63,496 bases of DNA from assembly GCF_001667885.1 (NCBI RefSeq), contig NZ_LZJW01000073.1, positions 1-63,496 on the forward strand. The letters are read 5' to 3'. This document shows, one piece after another, positions 26,744 through 35,063 of the stretch (the stretch's first letter is position 1; every line of letters starts with the position of its first letter). A program made the position numbers and the translations under genes. The notes under the pieces were generated by a model. That model had not been told where the DNA came from. It ran no database searches and saw only the letters and a list, made by a program, of their open reading frames with translations. This stretch comes from Mycobacterium scrofulaceum (GTDB lineage: Bacteria > Actinomycetota > Actinomycetes > Mycobacteriales > Mycobacteriaceae).

Positions 26744-27366
26744 GGCACCGTAATCCGTTGTTCCCGTACATCTATCGGTTCGGTCAGCCGGTCTTCGACC
26801 GGCTGTTCTACCACCGGTATCGCCGCGCGGCGCTCAGCAACGCGACCGGCCGGCTGTTGATGCTCGGCCTGGGTCCGGGCACCGACCTGAGGTTCCTGCC
26901 CACCGCGGTGACCTCGGTCGCCGCCGTGGAGCCGGAGGCGCCGTTCCGGCGGATGGCGTCGCGGCTCGCCGGCCGGCACGGCATCGCCGTCGACATCGCC
27001 GAGGGAACCGGTGAGTCGATTCCGTTCCCCGACAACAGCTTCGACTCGGTGCACATCGGCCTGGTGTTGTGCTCGGTCGACGACGTGGCCGCCACGCTGG
27101 GCGAGATCCGCCGCGTGCTCGCACCCGGCGGCAGGCTGGTGGTCCTCGAACACGTGCGCGGCGACGGCACGACCGGCCGGTACCAGGACCTGGTCGCCAA
27201 GCCGTGGTCCTGGCTGGCCGCGGGCTGCGAGCCGAATCGGCGGACCCTGGAGTCCATCGCCGCGGCCGGGTTCGACACCACGGCGCTGCGCACCATCCCG
27301 CGCACGCCGGTCCCGTTCCCCTGCAAGCCCCATCTGCAGGGGTTCGCCACGCTCAGTCCACGCTGA
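26740..27366 (+). CDS. Class I SAM-dependent methyltransferase
   Basis: About 208 aa from GTG 26740. Motif I reads LLMLGLGPGTDLRFLP, then an acidic VEPE, FDSVHIGLVLCSVDD and LAPGGRLVVLEHVRG, typical of UbiE/MetTr_11 enzymes. The FPYIYRFGQPVFDRLFYHRYR leader resembles small phospholipid-type methyltransferases, but the acceptor is unknown. It overlaps DUF4389 by four bases and the convergent ABC permease by 14 bases. Confidence 0.83.
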   Translation: MRHRNPLFPYIYRFGQPVFDRLFYHRYRRAALSNATGRLLMLGLGPGTDLRFLPTAVTSVAAVEPEAPFRRMASRLAGRHGIAVDIAEGTGESIPFPDNSFDSVHIGLVLCSVDDVAATLGEIRRVLAPGGRLVVLEHVRGDGTTGRYQDLVAKPWSWLAAGCEPNRRTLESIAAAGFDTTALRTIPRTPVPFPCKPHLQGFATLSPR

Positions 27367-29845
27367 CGGCCTCGATGATGTTGAGCCGGGCCGCCCGCCG
27401 CGCGGGTGGCAGCGAGCCGAGCAGGCAGATCGTCAACGCCCCCGCGGTGAAGGCCAGGGCCATCGGGCTCAGGCGGAAGCCGACCGGGAAGTTCATGATG
27501 TCCCCGCTGATCAGGCTGAACAGCCACTGGTCGGTCAGGCCGAACAGCAGCCCCAAAAGCCCACCCACCCAACCGATTCCGGCCGCCTCGGCCAGGACCG
27601 TCCGCAGGGTGAACCGGCGGCTGGATCCCATCGCCCGCAGCACGCCGATCTCGCGTCGGCGTTCGATCACCGAGAGGGTCAGCGTGTTGAGCAGCGCGAC
27701 GGCGGCCACGGCGACGACGATGATCCACACGGCGTTGGCGATGAACATGCTCTGGTGCAGCGGGGCCTCGAGACCGGCCAGCGCCGCGCGGCCGTCGTAC
27801 ACGTGGTTCGGTGCCGGCACCGCCCGGCGGACCTCGGACACCAGCCGCTTCGGATCCGTCCCGGGGGCGGCGGTGATCTGCAGCGTTGTCGCGGCCGGGC
27901 GGTCGAACCAGGCCCGCAGATGATCGAGATCGAGCCCCACGGTGCCGATGACGGTCGAGAAGAAGGGCACCAGGGCCAGCACGGTCGCCTGCCGCGGGCC
28001 GTGCGGCGTCTGCAGCTGCAGCCGGTCACCGGCGCGGACGTGCAGGGTCGCGCCGAGATTCTGGGTGAGCACCACGCCCCGGCCGGCGAGCACGTCGGCG
28101 CGCAGCGGTTCGTCGAGCGCGCGGAAGAGAGCATCGTGGGTTCCGCCGGAGAAGCCGTCGAGCAGGACGCGGGTGCCCCCGACGACGGCGAATCCGAACG
28201 CGCCCTCGATCACCTGTGCGACCCCGGGCAGCGCGGCCACCCGCTCCGAAAGCCCTTGCGGCAGAAAGTCGGTGGGGTAGCTGTCGGGGGGATCCGCGCT
28301 CACCCACACGTCGACGTCGGCGGCGGGGGAGAACATGCCGCGGGCCGAGCGGATCATGTCGGCATTGGTGCCGGTGATCACCACGGTGGTGACCACCCCG
28401 ATGAGCACGGTCATCACCGTCGCCCACACCCGCCGCGGCGCGCCTTCGATGGTGGCCGCCGCGAGCGCCCCGGGCGATCCGAACACGCGGGCCGTCGCGG
28501 CCGTGGCCGTGACGATGGCGGCGCTGAGCGCGAAGCCGAGCGCGATCTCGGCGCTCAGCAGCGCGGCCATCGCGGCGAACGCGAGGGTGCCGCGCTGACC
28601 GATGACGATGCCGATCGACGCCGCGAACACGGCGACGGCGCCGGCCCCGGCGGCCACGCGCAGCCATCTCGGCACGACGTCCGCGGCCGACGCGCCGACG
28701 GGGGCCAGCGCCTCGATCGGCGCGACCTTGTACACCTGACGCGCGGCCATCGCGGAGGCAACCACGCTGGTGAGCGCCGTCGCCGCGAGGGCCAGCGGGA
28801 TGGCGTAACCGGGCAGCCAGTACTCGACCCGGGCCTCGAGTCCCTGGGTCATCGCCGGGGGCAATCGGCGAATCGCGATGTGGCCGGCCAGGATTCCCAG
28901 CGCCGAGCCGACGGCCCCGCCGATGAGGCCCAGGATCGCCGCCTCCCCGACCATGTCGCCGACGATCGTGACGCGCCGGCCGCCGATGGCACGCAGCATG
29001 GAGATCACCGGCCTGCGCTGGGTGATCGCCATGGTCATCGTGGTGTAGATCAGGAATGCGCCGACCACCAGCGCGACCGCCGCCCCCAGCAGGGCCATGT
29101 AGTTCATCAGCTTGACGCCGTCGCCGGCGCGGGCGGCCCGGACGCTCGGGGCGGCGACCAGGGCGCGGCCGTTCACCGCGGCGGTGACCGCGGCGCGGAC
29201 GGCGGCCAGGTCGGCGCCCGGTTTGGTGGTGATCAGTATCGAGTCGAGCTGACCGGGCCGGCCGGTGACGCTTTGCGCCAGCGCGAGCGGCGCCAGGACG
29301 TAGTGCCCGCCGTTGAGGTCGGCGAACTGCTTGCCCGCGAGCACCTCGCTGACCGTCACCGAACCCGAACCCAGTTGCAGCGTCTGGCCTTTCGCGTAGC
29401 CGACCCGCGGGCCGACCTGAACCCCGTCGGGCGTCGAGGTCAGCGACTGCACCGGTCGGGCGACCGCGTCCTTCAGGGCGCCGCCCAGCGCGGCGGTGCG
29501 CGCGTCCGCGCCGAGCAGCAGCACGGGGCCGTTCGGCGTGGAGGTGGAGGTCCGGATCATCGGCGCCGCGGTGGCGACCCCGGGCACCGCGGCGACGTCG
29601 GCCAGTATCGCGTCGGGAAACCCGGCGTCGGTGCTGCCCGACACCTCGAGCGCGGCCACGCCGGCGATCCCGTCGGCCAACCGGTTGACCGAGCCGGTGA
29701 TCGATCCGAAGATGCCGAATATCGCGACCAAATACATTGCGGATACGGCCATTACGGCGATCGACGCGAACGTCCGGCGGCGGTGCACGGCGAGTTCACG
29801 GAGGCTGAACACGCGCAACCGGCTCGCGGCCGCCGTGATCCTCAC
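27353..29845 (-). CDS. ABC transporter permease, FtsX/MacB type (two FtsX modules)
   Basis: An 830-aa permease. An N-terminal helix (ASIAVMAVSAMYLVAIFGIF) precedes a long extracytoplasmic domain. A first helix bundle is near residues 240-430 (MALLGAAVALVVGAFLIYTT), a second around 460-500, and a C-terminal FtsX module contains the coupling segment RRREIGVLRAMGSSRRF and LLGLLFGLTD. The duplicated layout is that of exporters of lipids, peptides or lipoproteins, including mycobacterial Rv0987-like systems. It starts at GTG 29845 inside the ATPase stop. With the divergent biosynthetic genes it may export their product. Confidence 0.88.
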   Translation of the reverse strand: MRITAAASRLRVFSLRELAVHRRRTFASIAVMAVSAMYLVAIFGIFGSITGSVNRLADGIAGVAALEVSGSTDAGFPDAILADVAAVPGVATAAPMIRTSTSTPNGPVLLLGADARTAALGGALKDAVARPVQSLTSTPDGVQVGPRVGYAKGQTLQLGSGSVTVSEVLAGKQFADLNGGHYVLAPLALAQSVTGRPGQLDSILITTKPGADLAAVRAAVTAAVNGRALVAAPSVRAARAGDGVKLMNYMALLGAAVALVVGAFLIYTTMTMAITQRRPVISMLRAIGGRRVTIVGDMVGEAAILGLIGGAVGSALGILAGHIAIRRLPPAMTQGLEARVEYWLPGYAIPLALAATALTSVVASAMAARQVYKVAPIEALAPVGASAADVVPRWLRVAAGAGAVAVFAASIGIVIGQRGTLAFAAMAALLSAEIALGFALSAAIVTATAATARVFGSPGALAAATIEGAPRRVWATVMTVLIGVVTTVVITGTNADMIRSARGMFSPAADVDVWVSADPPDSYPTDFLPQGLSERVAALPGVAQVIEGAFGFAVVGGTRVLLDGFSGGTHDALFRALDEPLRADVLAGRGVVLTQNLGATLHVRAGDRLQLQTPHGPRQATVLALVPFFSTVIGTVGLDLDHLRAWFDRPAATTLQITAAPGTDPKRLVSEVRRAVPAPNHVYDGRAALAGLEAPLHQSMFIANAVWIIVVAVAAVALLNTLTLSVIERRREIGVLRAMGSSRRFTLRTVLAEAAGIGWVGGLLGLLFGLTDQWLFSLISGDIMNFPVGFRLSPMALAFTAGALTICLLGSLPPARRAARLNIIEAVSVD

Positions 29846-30537
29846 GCGGGAACCGCCGGAAGGTCGGAACCGACCCGCCCGTCCTGCAGCGTGATCACCC
29901 GGTCGGTCGCCGCGGCGGCGTCGGCATTGTGGGTCACCATCACCACCAGCCGGCCGCGGCCGTCCTCGTGCGCCACCGCCGCGAGCAGCTCCAGGATCGC
30001 GGCGCCCGTCGCGGAGTCGAGATTGCCGGTGGGCTCGTCGGCGAGGATGAGCGGCGGGTCCATCATCAACGCCCGCGCCACCGCCACGCGCTGCATCTGG
30101 CCGCCGGACAGTTCCGCCGGCCGATGTTCGGTCCGGTTGCCCAGCCCGACGCGGTCCAGCAACCGGATCGCTTGCGGTTTGGCCCTGCCGAGCCGGACAC
30201 CGTCGAGCAACATGGGCACCGCGACGTTCTCCCAGGCCGACAGCGTCGGCAGCAGGTTGAAGAACTGAAAGATGAAGCCCACGCGGTGATGGCGGAACCG
30301 TGACTGCTGTTCGTCGCCCAGGCGGCCGATCTCCTCGCCGTCGAAGGTGATCGAGCCGGAATCCGGGGAATCCAAGGCGCCGAGCAGGTGCAGCAACGTG
30401 CTCTTGCCCGCGCCGGAGGGCCCGACCACCGACACGAACTGCCCGTCCGCGAGGCGCAGGCTGATCCCGTCGAGCGCCCGCACCGGTTGACCGCCGACCC
30501 GGTACTCGCGCACCACGTCGCGCAGTTCGATGGTCAT
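29842..30537 (-). CDS. ABC transporter ATP-binding protein (LolD/MacB type)
   Basis: A 231-aa ATPase with Walker A GPSGAGKSTLLHLL, Q-loop FIFQFFNLLPTLSAWENV, signature ELSGGQMQRVAVARAL and Walker B LILADEPTGNLDSATG, plus the H-loop VTHNAD. This is the usual partner of FtsX-type permeases. The ATG at 30537 lies six bases after a SigL-like -10, so the message is probably leaderless. It is coupled to the permease by a GTGA overlap. Confidence 0.92.
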   Translation of the reverse strand: MTIELRDVVREYRVGGQPVRALDGISLRLADGQFVSVVGPSGAGKSTLLHLLGALDSPDSGSITFDGEEIGRLGDEQQSRFRHHRVGFIFQFFNLLPTLSAWENVAVPMLLDGVRLGRAKPQAIRLLDRVGLGNRTEHRPAELSGGQMQRVAVARALMMDPPLILADEPTGNLDSATGAAILELLAAVAHEDGRGRLVVMVTHNADAAAATDRVITLQDGRVGSDLPAVPA

Positions 30538-30543
30538 CTAGAC

Positions 30544-30571
30544 ACCACGATCGCTGCCCGCAAACGGTTCA
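30544..30571 (-). promoter_or_regulatory. SigL-type promoter for the ABC exporter (minus strand)
   Basis: Read on the minus strand: TGAACC (30571-30566), 16 nt, CGTGGT (30549-30544), then six bases to ATG 30537. The -35 forms one arm of the inverted repeat at 30565-30588. Confidence 0.65.
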
Positions 30572-30588
30572 CCCGCCGGGGTGAACCG
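30565..30588. promoter_or_regulatory. Perfect 10-bp-arm inverted repeat shared by two divergent promoters
   Basis: Arms CGGTTCACCC (30565-30574) and GGGTGAACCG (30579-30588) flank GCCG. Each arm contains a TGAACC, one per strand. It may be two back-to-back SigL -35 elements, an operator for the MarR protein of the cluster, or both. Confidence 0.8.
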
Positions 30589-30609
30589 ATCAAGAGCCCG
30601 CCTCGTGTC
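30582..30609 (+). promoter_or_regulatory. SigL-type promoter for the TPP-enzyme cluster (plus strand)
   Basis: TGAACC (30582-30587), exactly 16 nt, then CGTGTC (30604-30609), a full match to the SigL consensus. The ATG at 30617 begins eight bases after the -10, as in a leaderless message. The spacer length equals that of the sigL promoter at 23587. Confidence 0.7.
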
Positions 30610-30616
30610 TGAAGAC

Positions 30617-32365
30617 ATGTTCGGCAACTACCGGGTGGTCGATCACGTCGTCGGCCAACTGGCGGCGCTCGGGGTGGACCACATTTTCGGTGTCGACGGC
30701 GCCAACATCGAGGACCTCTACGACGCGGCGCACTTCCGGCCCGAGTTGACCGCCGTGCTGGCCAAGCACGAGTTCTCGGCGGCCACCATGGCCGACGGGT
30801 ACAGCCGCAGCGGCGCCGGGCTGGGCGTGGTGGCGTCGACGTCGGGTGGGGGAGCGCTGAACCTCGTCGCCGGGCTGGGCGAGTCGTTCGCCAGCCGGGT
30901 TCCGGTGCTGGCCCTGGTCGGCCAGCCCGCGATGACGATGGACGGGCGGGGCAGCTTCCAGGACACCAGCGGGCGCAACGGCTCGCTGAATGCCGAGGCG
31001 CTGTTCTCGGCGGTGTCGGTGTCGTGCGAGCGGGTGCTCGCGCCGGCCGACATCGTGTCGGCGCTGCCCCGGGCGGTTTCCGCGGCGCGCACCGGCGGTC
31101 CAGCGGTGTTGTTGCTGCCCAAGGACATTCAGCAGGCCCACGTCGCCGTCGAAAACGCCGCCGAGCGTCCGGCTGACCTCGTCGCGCCGATCGGCAACCC
31201 GCAGGTCATCGCGGCCGAACTGCGCCGGGCCACCGGTCAGGTCACGATCATCGCCGGCGAGCAGGTGGCCCGCGACGACGCGAGGGCCGAGCTCGAGCAC
31301 CTGCGCGCGCTGCTGCGGGCCCGGGTGGCCACGGTGCCCGACGCCAAGGACGCGGCGGGCACACCCGGGTTCGGGTCGTCGTCGGCGCTCGGGGTGACCG
31401 GGGTGATGGGCCACCCGAGCGTGGCCGAAGCGGTGGCCGCCAGTTCCGTGTGCCTGATCGTCGGCACCCGGCTGACCGTCACCGCGCGCGGCGGCCTGGA
31501 CGACGCCCTGGCCGGGGTGCGAACCCTGTCGATCGGGTCGGCGCGGCCCTATCTGCGCTGCACCCACGTGCACACCGACGACCTGCGTGGCTCGCTACGC
31601 CTGCTGACCCAGGCGCTGCACGGTGACGGCCGGCCGAACGGCCTGCGCGTGCCGGACGTGGTGCGGCGCACGGAGCTGACGCCGCCGCCGCCCTGCCCCG
31701 GCCCGGGCGTGCGTTACCGCGACGCCATGGCGGTGCTGGACCGGACCCTGCCCGACGCGGCCGACATCGTGGTCGACGCCGGCAACACCGGCGCCGCCGC
31801 CATCCACTACCTGCCGGCGCGGCGCGGCGGCAGGTTCGTGGCCGCGCTCGGCATGGGCGGCATGGGCTACAGCTTCGGGGCCGGGATCGGGATGGCGTTC
31901 GGGCGTGCGAACGGCGGTCGGGCCGGCGGCCGCACCGTCGTGATCGCGGGTGACGGCGCATTTTTCATGCACGGCCTGGAGGTGCACACGGCGGTGCAAT
32001 ACCAGCTTCCCGTCACGTTCGTCCTGTTCAACAACAACGCCCACGCCATGTGCGTGACCCGCGAGCAGCTGTTCTACGACGACCGCTACAGCTACAACCG
32101 TTTCCGGCCCAGCACGCTGGGAACCGGCCTGGCGGCCATGTTCCCGGGGCTGACATCGGTCGATGTCAGCGAACCCGCCCAATTCGCCGCGGCGCTTCGG
32201 GCGGCGCTGGATGTCGCGGGTCCGGCGGTGGTCAGCGTTGAGTGCGCCGCCGACGAAATCCCGCCCTTCGCACCATTTCTCACCGCGTTGTCAAGCAACG
32301 CGGCTGTCGCAGAACGGGTTTCGACCGCAAAGGAGAACCGGGCCGATGTCGCTGCCAGCGCTTGA
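30617..32365 (+). CDS. Thiamine-pyrophosphate-dependent enzyme (acetolactate-synthase-like)
   Basis: About 582 aa from ATG 30617; a GTG at 30605 overlaps the -10 and is disfavoured. The N-terminal Pyr domain has the catalytic Glu52 in KHEFSAATMADGYSR. The C-terminal PP domain has GDGAFF at 445 and NNN at 472, the Mg-TPP motif. The middle domain is weak in FAD-binding features. Such enzymes decarboxylate a 2-oxo acid and ligate the carbanion to an acceptor. The partner genes suggest a non-housekeeping use. The end overlaps the next gene by 20 bases. Confidence 0.88.
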   Translation: MFGNYRVVDHVVGQLAALGVDHIFGVDGANIEDLYDAAHFRPELTAVLAKHEFSAATMADGYSRSGAGLGVVASTSGGGALNLVAGLGESFASRVPVLALVGQPAMTMDGRGSFQDTSGRNGSLNAEALFSAVSVSCERVLAPADIVSALPRAVSAARTGGPAVLLLPKDIQQAHVAVENAAERPADLVAPIGNPQVIAAELRRATGQVTIIAGEQVARDDARAELEHLRALLRARVATVPDAKDAAGTPGFGSSSALGVTGVMGHPSVAEAVAASSVCLIVGTRLTVTARGGLDDALAGVRTLSIGSARPYLRCTHVHTDDLRGSLRLLTQALHGDGRPNGLRVPDVVRRTELTPPPPCPGPGVRYRDAMAVLDRTLPDAADIVVDAGNTGAAAIHYLPARRGGRFVAALGMGGMGYSFGAGIGMAFGRANGGRAGGRTVVIAGDGAFFMHGLEVHTAVQYQLPVTFVLFNNNAHAMCVTREQLFYDDRYSYNRFRPSTLGTGLAAMFPGLTSVDVSEPAQFAAALRAALDVAGPAVVSVECAADEIPPFAPFLTALSSNAAVAERVSTAKENRADVAASA

Positions 32366-32993
32366 GGATATCCCCACCCCCATCGACGGGGTGGTCCGCA
32401 TCGAGACCAGCCCACGGGAGCAGGCGACCCCGATCATCATGGAGATGATGCGGTCGGTGTACCCGCACGACCAGGTCTTCGGACAGTACTGCACGGTCAA
32501 CGATTACGTCGCGTGCCCGCCCGACGAGCTCTACGAGTACATGTCGGACACCCGCAGCCTCGAGGAGTGGACCTACAGCCTGCGCGGCTTCACGACCACG
32601 GACGAGCCCGGCCTGTGGCTGGCCTACGACCGGCTGGGTTCGGAGACAGAGATCTACACGCGGACCGTCGCCAACGCGGAGGCGCGGACCGTCGACTACC
32701 ACTGCGCGTGGGATCAGGGCAAGCACCTGTGGATGGTGTATCTGATGCGCGTGGTCGATGCGCAGGTGGTCCTGGACAAGCCGGGATCGGTTGTGCTGTG
32801 GACCAATTGCCACCACCCCTTCTACGACCACAACCCATATCCGGAAACCGCACCGGCGCAGCGCCCGGTGTGGGTGGGCGACTTCTGGGACATGTTCGGC
32901 GCCGGGCATGCGCTGGAGCTGCAGAACCTCAAGGCGATCGCCGAATACCGCCACCGCAACGGCCTGCCGGTGACGCCGAAATGGATGAGGTAA
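32346..32993 (+). CDS. SRPBCC-like (polyketide cyclase/dehydrase-type) protein
   Basis: About 215 aa from ATG 32346. The segment VACPPDELYEYMSDTRSLEEWT is the helix-grip start of START/SRPBCC proteins, and SVVLWTNCHHPFYDHNPYP follows late in the sequence. The assignment rests on general resemblance and is moderate. In biosynthetic clusters such proteins bind hydrophobic intermediates or catalyse cyclisation. Overlap with the TPP enzyme and a four-base gap to the KAS III gene show one transcription unit. Confidence 0.65.
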   Translation: MSLPALEDIPTPIDGVVRIETSPREQATPIIMEMMRSVYPHDQVFGQYCTVNDYVACPPDELYEYMSDTRSLEEWTYSLRGFTTTDEPGLWLAYDRLGSETEIYTRTVANAEARTVDYHCAWDQGKHLWMVYLMRVVDAQVVLDKPGSVVLWTNCHHPFYDHNPYPETAPAQRPVWVGDFWDMFGAGHALELQNLKAIAEYRHRNGLPVTPKWMR

Positions 32994-32997
32994 CACC

Positions 32998-34008
32998 ATG
33001 AGCGTCAGCCTGATCGATGTGTCCACCTATCTGCCCGGCGAGCCGATCGGCGCCGACTACTACGCGCAATTCGCCGAATCCGACGACCTGCGTGAGAACG
33101 TCATGTTCCGCGCTCCCAAGTTTCGTCATCACGTCGGGCCGGACGAGAGTTCCATCGACATGATCGAACGAGCGGCGCAGGGCCTGATCGAGCGGCACGG
33201 CCACGACGTGGTCGAGGGTGCCGACGTGCTCATCACCCACACCCAGGTGCCGGACATGGCCTTCTACGGCCAGGGCGGCGGCATCGCGCACCGGCTGGGC
33301 ATGCGGCCGTCCTGGGTGCTCGACTTGAACAACGGCGGCTGCGCGGCGTTCGTCCTGGCGCTCAACGTGGCTCGCAAACTCCTGACGTCCGGCGCGGGGC
33401 AGGCCGCGCTGATCGCCATCGCGCAGAGCGCGGCGGGGCAGTTCTTCGATCAGCCGACCATCCGCCGCAAGGCGCAGTCGGCGGTGCCCGGCGACGGCGC
33501 GGCGGTGGGCCTGGTCACGCTCGGCGACCGATCACCCATCCTCGACGTCGAGTGCCGGACCTACGGCGAGTACGCCGGTGAGATGACCCTGTCCTACGAC
33601 CCGCCCCGCAAGTGGTGGCAGGCCGGCTCGGGCGAGGGCAGCATCGGCTTCACCGAGAGCAAGATCACCAAAGTGCTGGCCCGCGGCAACCGCCAGGTTC
33701 CCGAGGTGGCACTGGCGGTGTGCGACCGAATAGGCCTGGCCGCCAAGGAGATCGACCTGCTGGTCACCAACCAGCCGAACCGGGTGTTCCTGCGCAACTG
33801 GCGCGAGGCGCTCGAGTTGCCGCCCGAGCGGCATCGCGACACCTTTGACGAGTGCGGCAACCTGTTCGGCGCCGGGATCCCGATCAACCTGGATCGCGCG
33901 ATCTCCGACGGTCAGGTCGGGGCCGGCGACGTCGTCATGATGGCCGCCTTCGCCCACGCCGGCGACTTCGCCGGTGCGGCGGCGGTGCGCTGGGGCGGGC
34001 GGGGCTGA
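32998..34008 (+). CDS. KAS III-like (FabH-type) thiolase-fold enzyme lacking the catalytic His
   Basis: A 336-aa thiolase-superfamily protein. The nucleophile is Cys115 (LDLNNGGCAAFVLAL) and the conserved Asn is at 288 (DECGNLFGAG). Where FabH has the His of HQAN, this protein has Asn258 (LVTNQPNRVFL). KAS III needs that His for malonyl decarboxylation, so acyl transfer or another non-decarboxylative condensation is more likely here. A His at 320 in the C-terminal AFAHAGDF loop is unusual. The TGA overlaps the next ATG (TGATG). Confidence 0.85.
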   Translation: MSVSLIDVSTYLPGEPIGADYYAQFAESDDLRENVMFRAPKFRHHVGPDESSIDMIERAAQGLIERHGHDVVEGADVLITHTQVPDMAFYGQGGGIAHRLGMRPSWVLDLNNGGCAAFVLALNVARKLLTSGAGQAALIAIAQSAAGQFFDQPTIRRKAQSAVPGDGAAVGLVTLGDRSPILDVECRTYGEYAGEMTLSYDPPRKWWQAGSGEGSIGFTESKITKVLARGNRQVPEVALAVCDRIGLAAKEIDLLVTNQPNRVFLRNWREALELPPERHRDTFDECGNLFGAGIPINLDRAISDGQVGAGDVVMMAAFAHAGDFAGAAAVRWGGRG

Positions 34009-35063
34009 TGCGGGCCGCTCCGAGCCCCCTCGCCGGCGACGCCGGCGACGCGTTGCCCAACGCGCTCGACCCGCTTGCGTTGTCGCTCAACGAGAATCCG
34101 TTCCCGCCGCTGCCGGCGGTGCGCTCGGCGTTGATCCGCTCCGTGCAGGCCACGAACCGCTATCCGGAGTTCCTGCCCGAAAAGCTGCGCGCCGTGATCG
34201 CCGATCACATCGGGGTGCCCGCCGAGCGGGTGGTGCCCGGCGCCGGGGCGACGGGCGTCGTGCTGCAGGCCCTGCAGGCGCTGACCGCACCGGGCGACGC
34301 GATCGCGATGTCGGCTCCCACCTTCGACGGTTACCCGATTCTCGCGCGCATGGCGCGGCTCACGGCGCGGACGGTTCCCCTGGACGGGCGCGGTCACAAC
34401 GACCTCGCCGGCCTGGCCCGCGCGGCCGCCGATGCCCGGGTCGTGGTGCTGTGCCGGCCGCACAACCCCACCGGAACGCTGGAGCCCGTCGCGGCGGTGT
34501 CGGCGTTCCTGCGCCACGTGCCGCGTGACACGGTCGTCCTGCTCGACGAGGCGTACATCGAGTTCACCGCGCCCGGGCACCGCTTCGACCTGGCGGCGTT
34601 GGTCGCCCGCTTCCCCAACGTGGTGGTGGTGCGGACCTTCTCCAAGGCGTACGGCCTGGCCGGGCTGCGGATCGGCTACGGGGTGGCGTCGCGGGAGCTG
34701 GCCCGTACCCTGTGGTCCCACCAGCTGCCGTTCGGCGCGGCGATCACCAGCTTGCTCGCGGTCGCCGCGTCGTACGGCGCGGAAGAGCAACTGCTGGAAC
34801 GGGTCCGGATGATCAACTCCGAACGCGCTTACCTCCGGATGCGGTTGAGCGCGTTGGGGATCTATACCACCGACGCGCACGCGAACTTCATGTACCTGCC
34901 CCCCGGCGGTGGGCCGTGGCATGAGGTTTTCGCCGGCGGCGGGCCGCGAGTGCGTTGTTACCCGGACGGTGGCGCGCGGATCACCGTGGGCAACCGCGCG
35001 TCGACGCTGGCGGTGCTGTCCGCGCTGGGGAAAGGCCGCGTTCGCGCGCCAAGTGCGGTATGA
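34008..35063 (+). CDS. PLP-dependent class I/II aminotransferase (HisC-like)
   Basis: A 351-aa fold-type I enzyme: LSLNENPFPPLPAV start as in HisC, N153 in CRPHNPTG, D180 and Y183 in LLDEAYIEF, and the Schiff-base Lys213 in RTFSKAYGLAGLRIGYG. It resembles histidinol-phosphate aminotransferase, but the real hisC lies in the his operon elsewhere in mycobacteria. A role in aminating the keto product of the TPP or KAS III-like enzyme is plausible. It starts at ATG 34008 within the upstream stop. Confidence 0.87.
   Translation: MRAAPSPLAGDAGDALPNALDPLALSLNENPFPPLPAVRSALIRSVQATNRYPEFLPEKLRAVIADHIGVPAERVVPGAGATGVVLQALQALTAPGDAIAMSAPTFDGYPILARMARLTARTVPLDGRGHNDLAGLARAAADARVVVLCRPHNPTGTLEPVAAVSAFLRHVPRDTVVLLDEAYIEFTAPGHRFDLAALVARFPNVVVVRTFSKAYGLAGLRIGYGVASRELARTLWSHQLPFGAAITSLLAVAASYGAEEQLLERVRMINSERAYLRMRLSALGIYTTDAHANFMYLPPGGGPWHEVFAGGGPRVRCYPDGGARITVGNRASTLAVLSALGKGRVRAPSAV

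Noticed and set aside
27011..30268. A 1085-codon open frame on the plus strand
   Set aside because: It is antisense to the ABC permease and ATPase, whose motifs are complete; its composition (Arg, Gly, Asp, His) is that of a GC-rich shadow frame.
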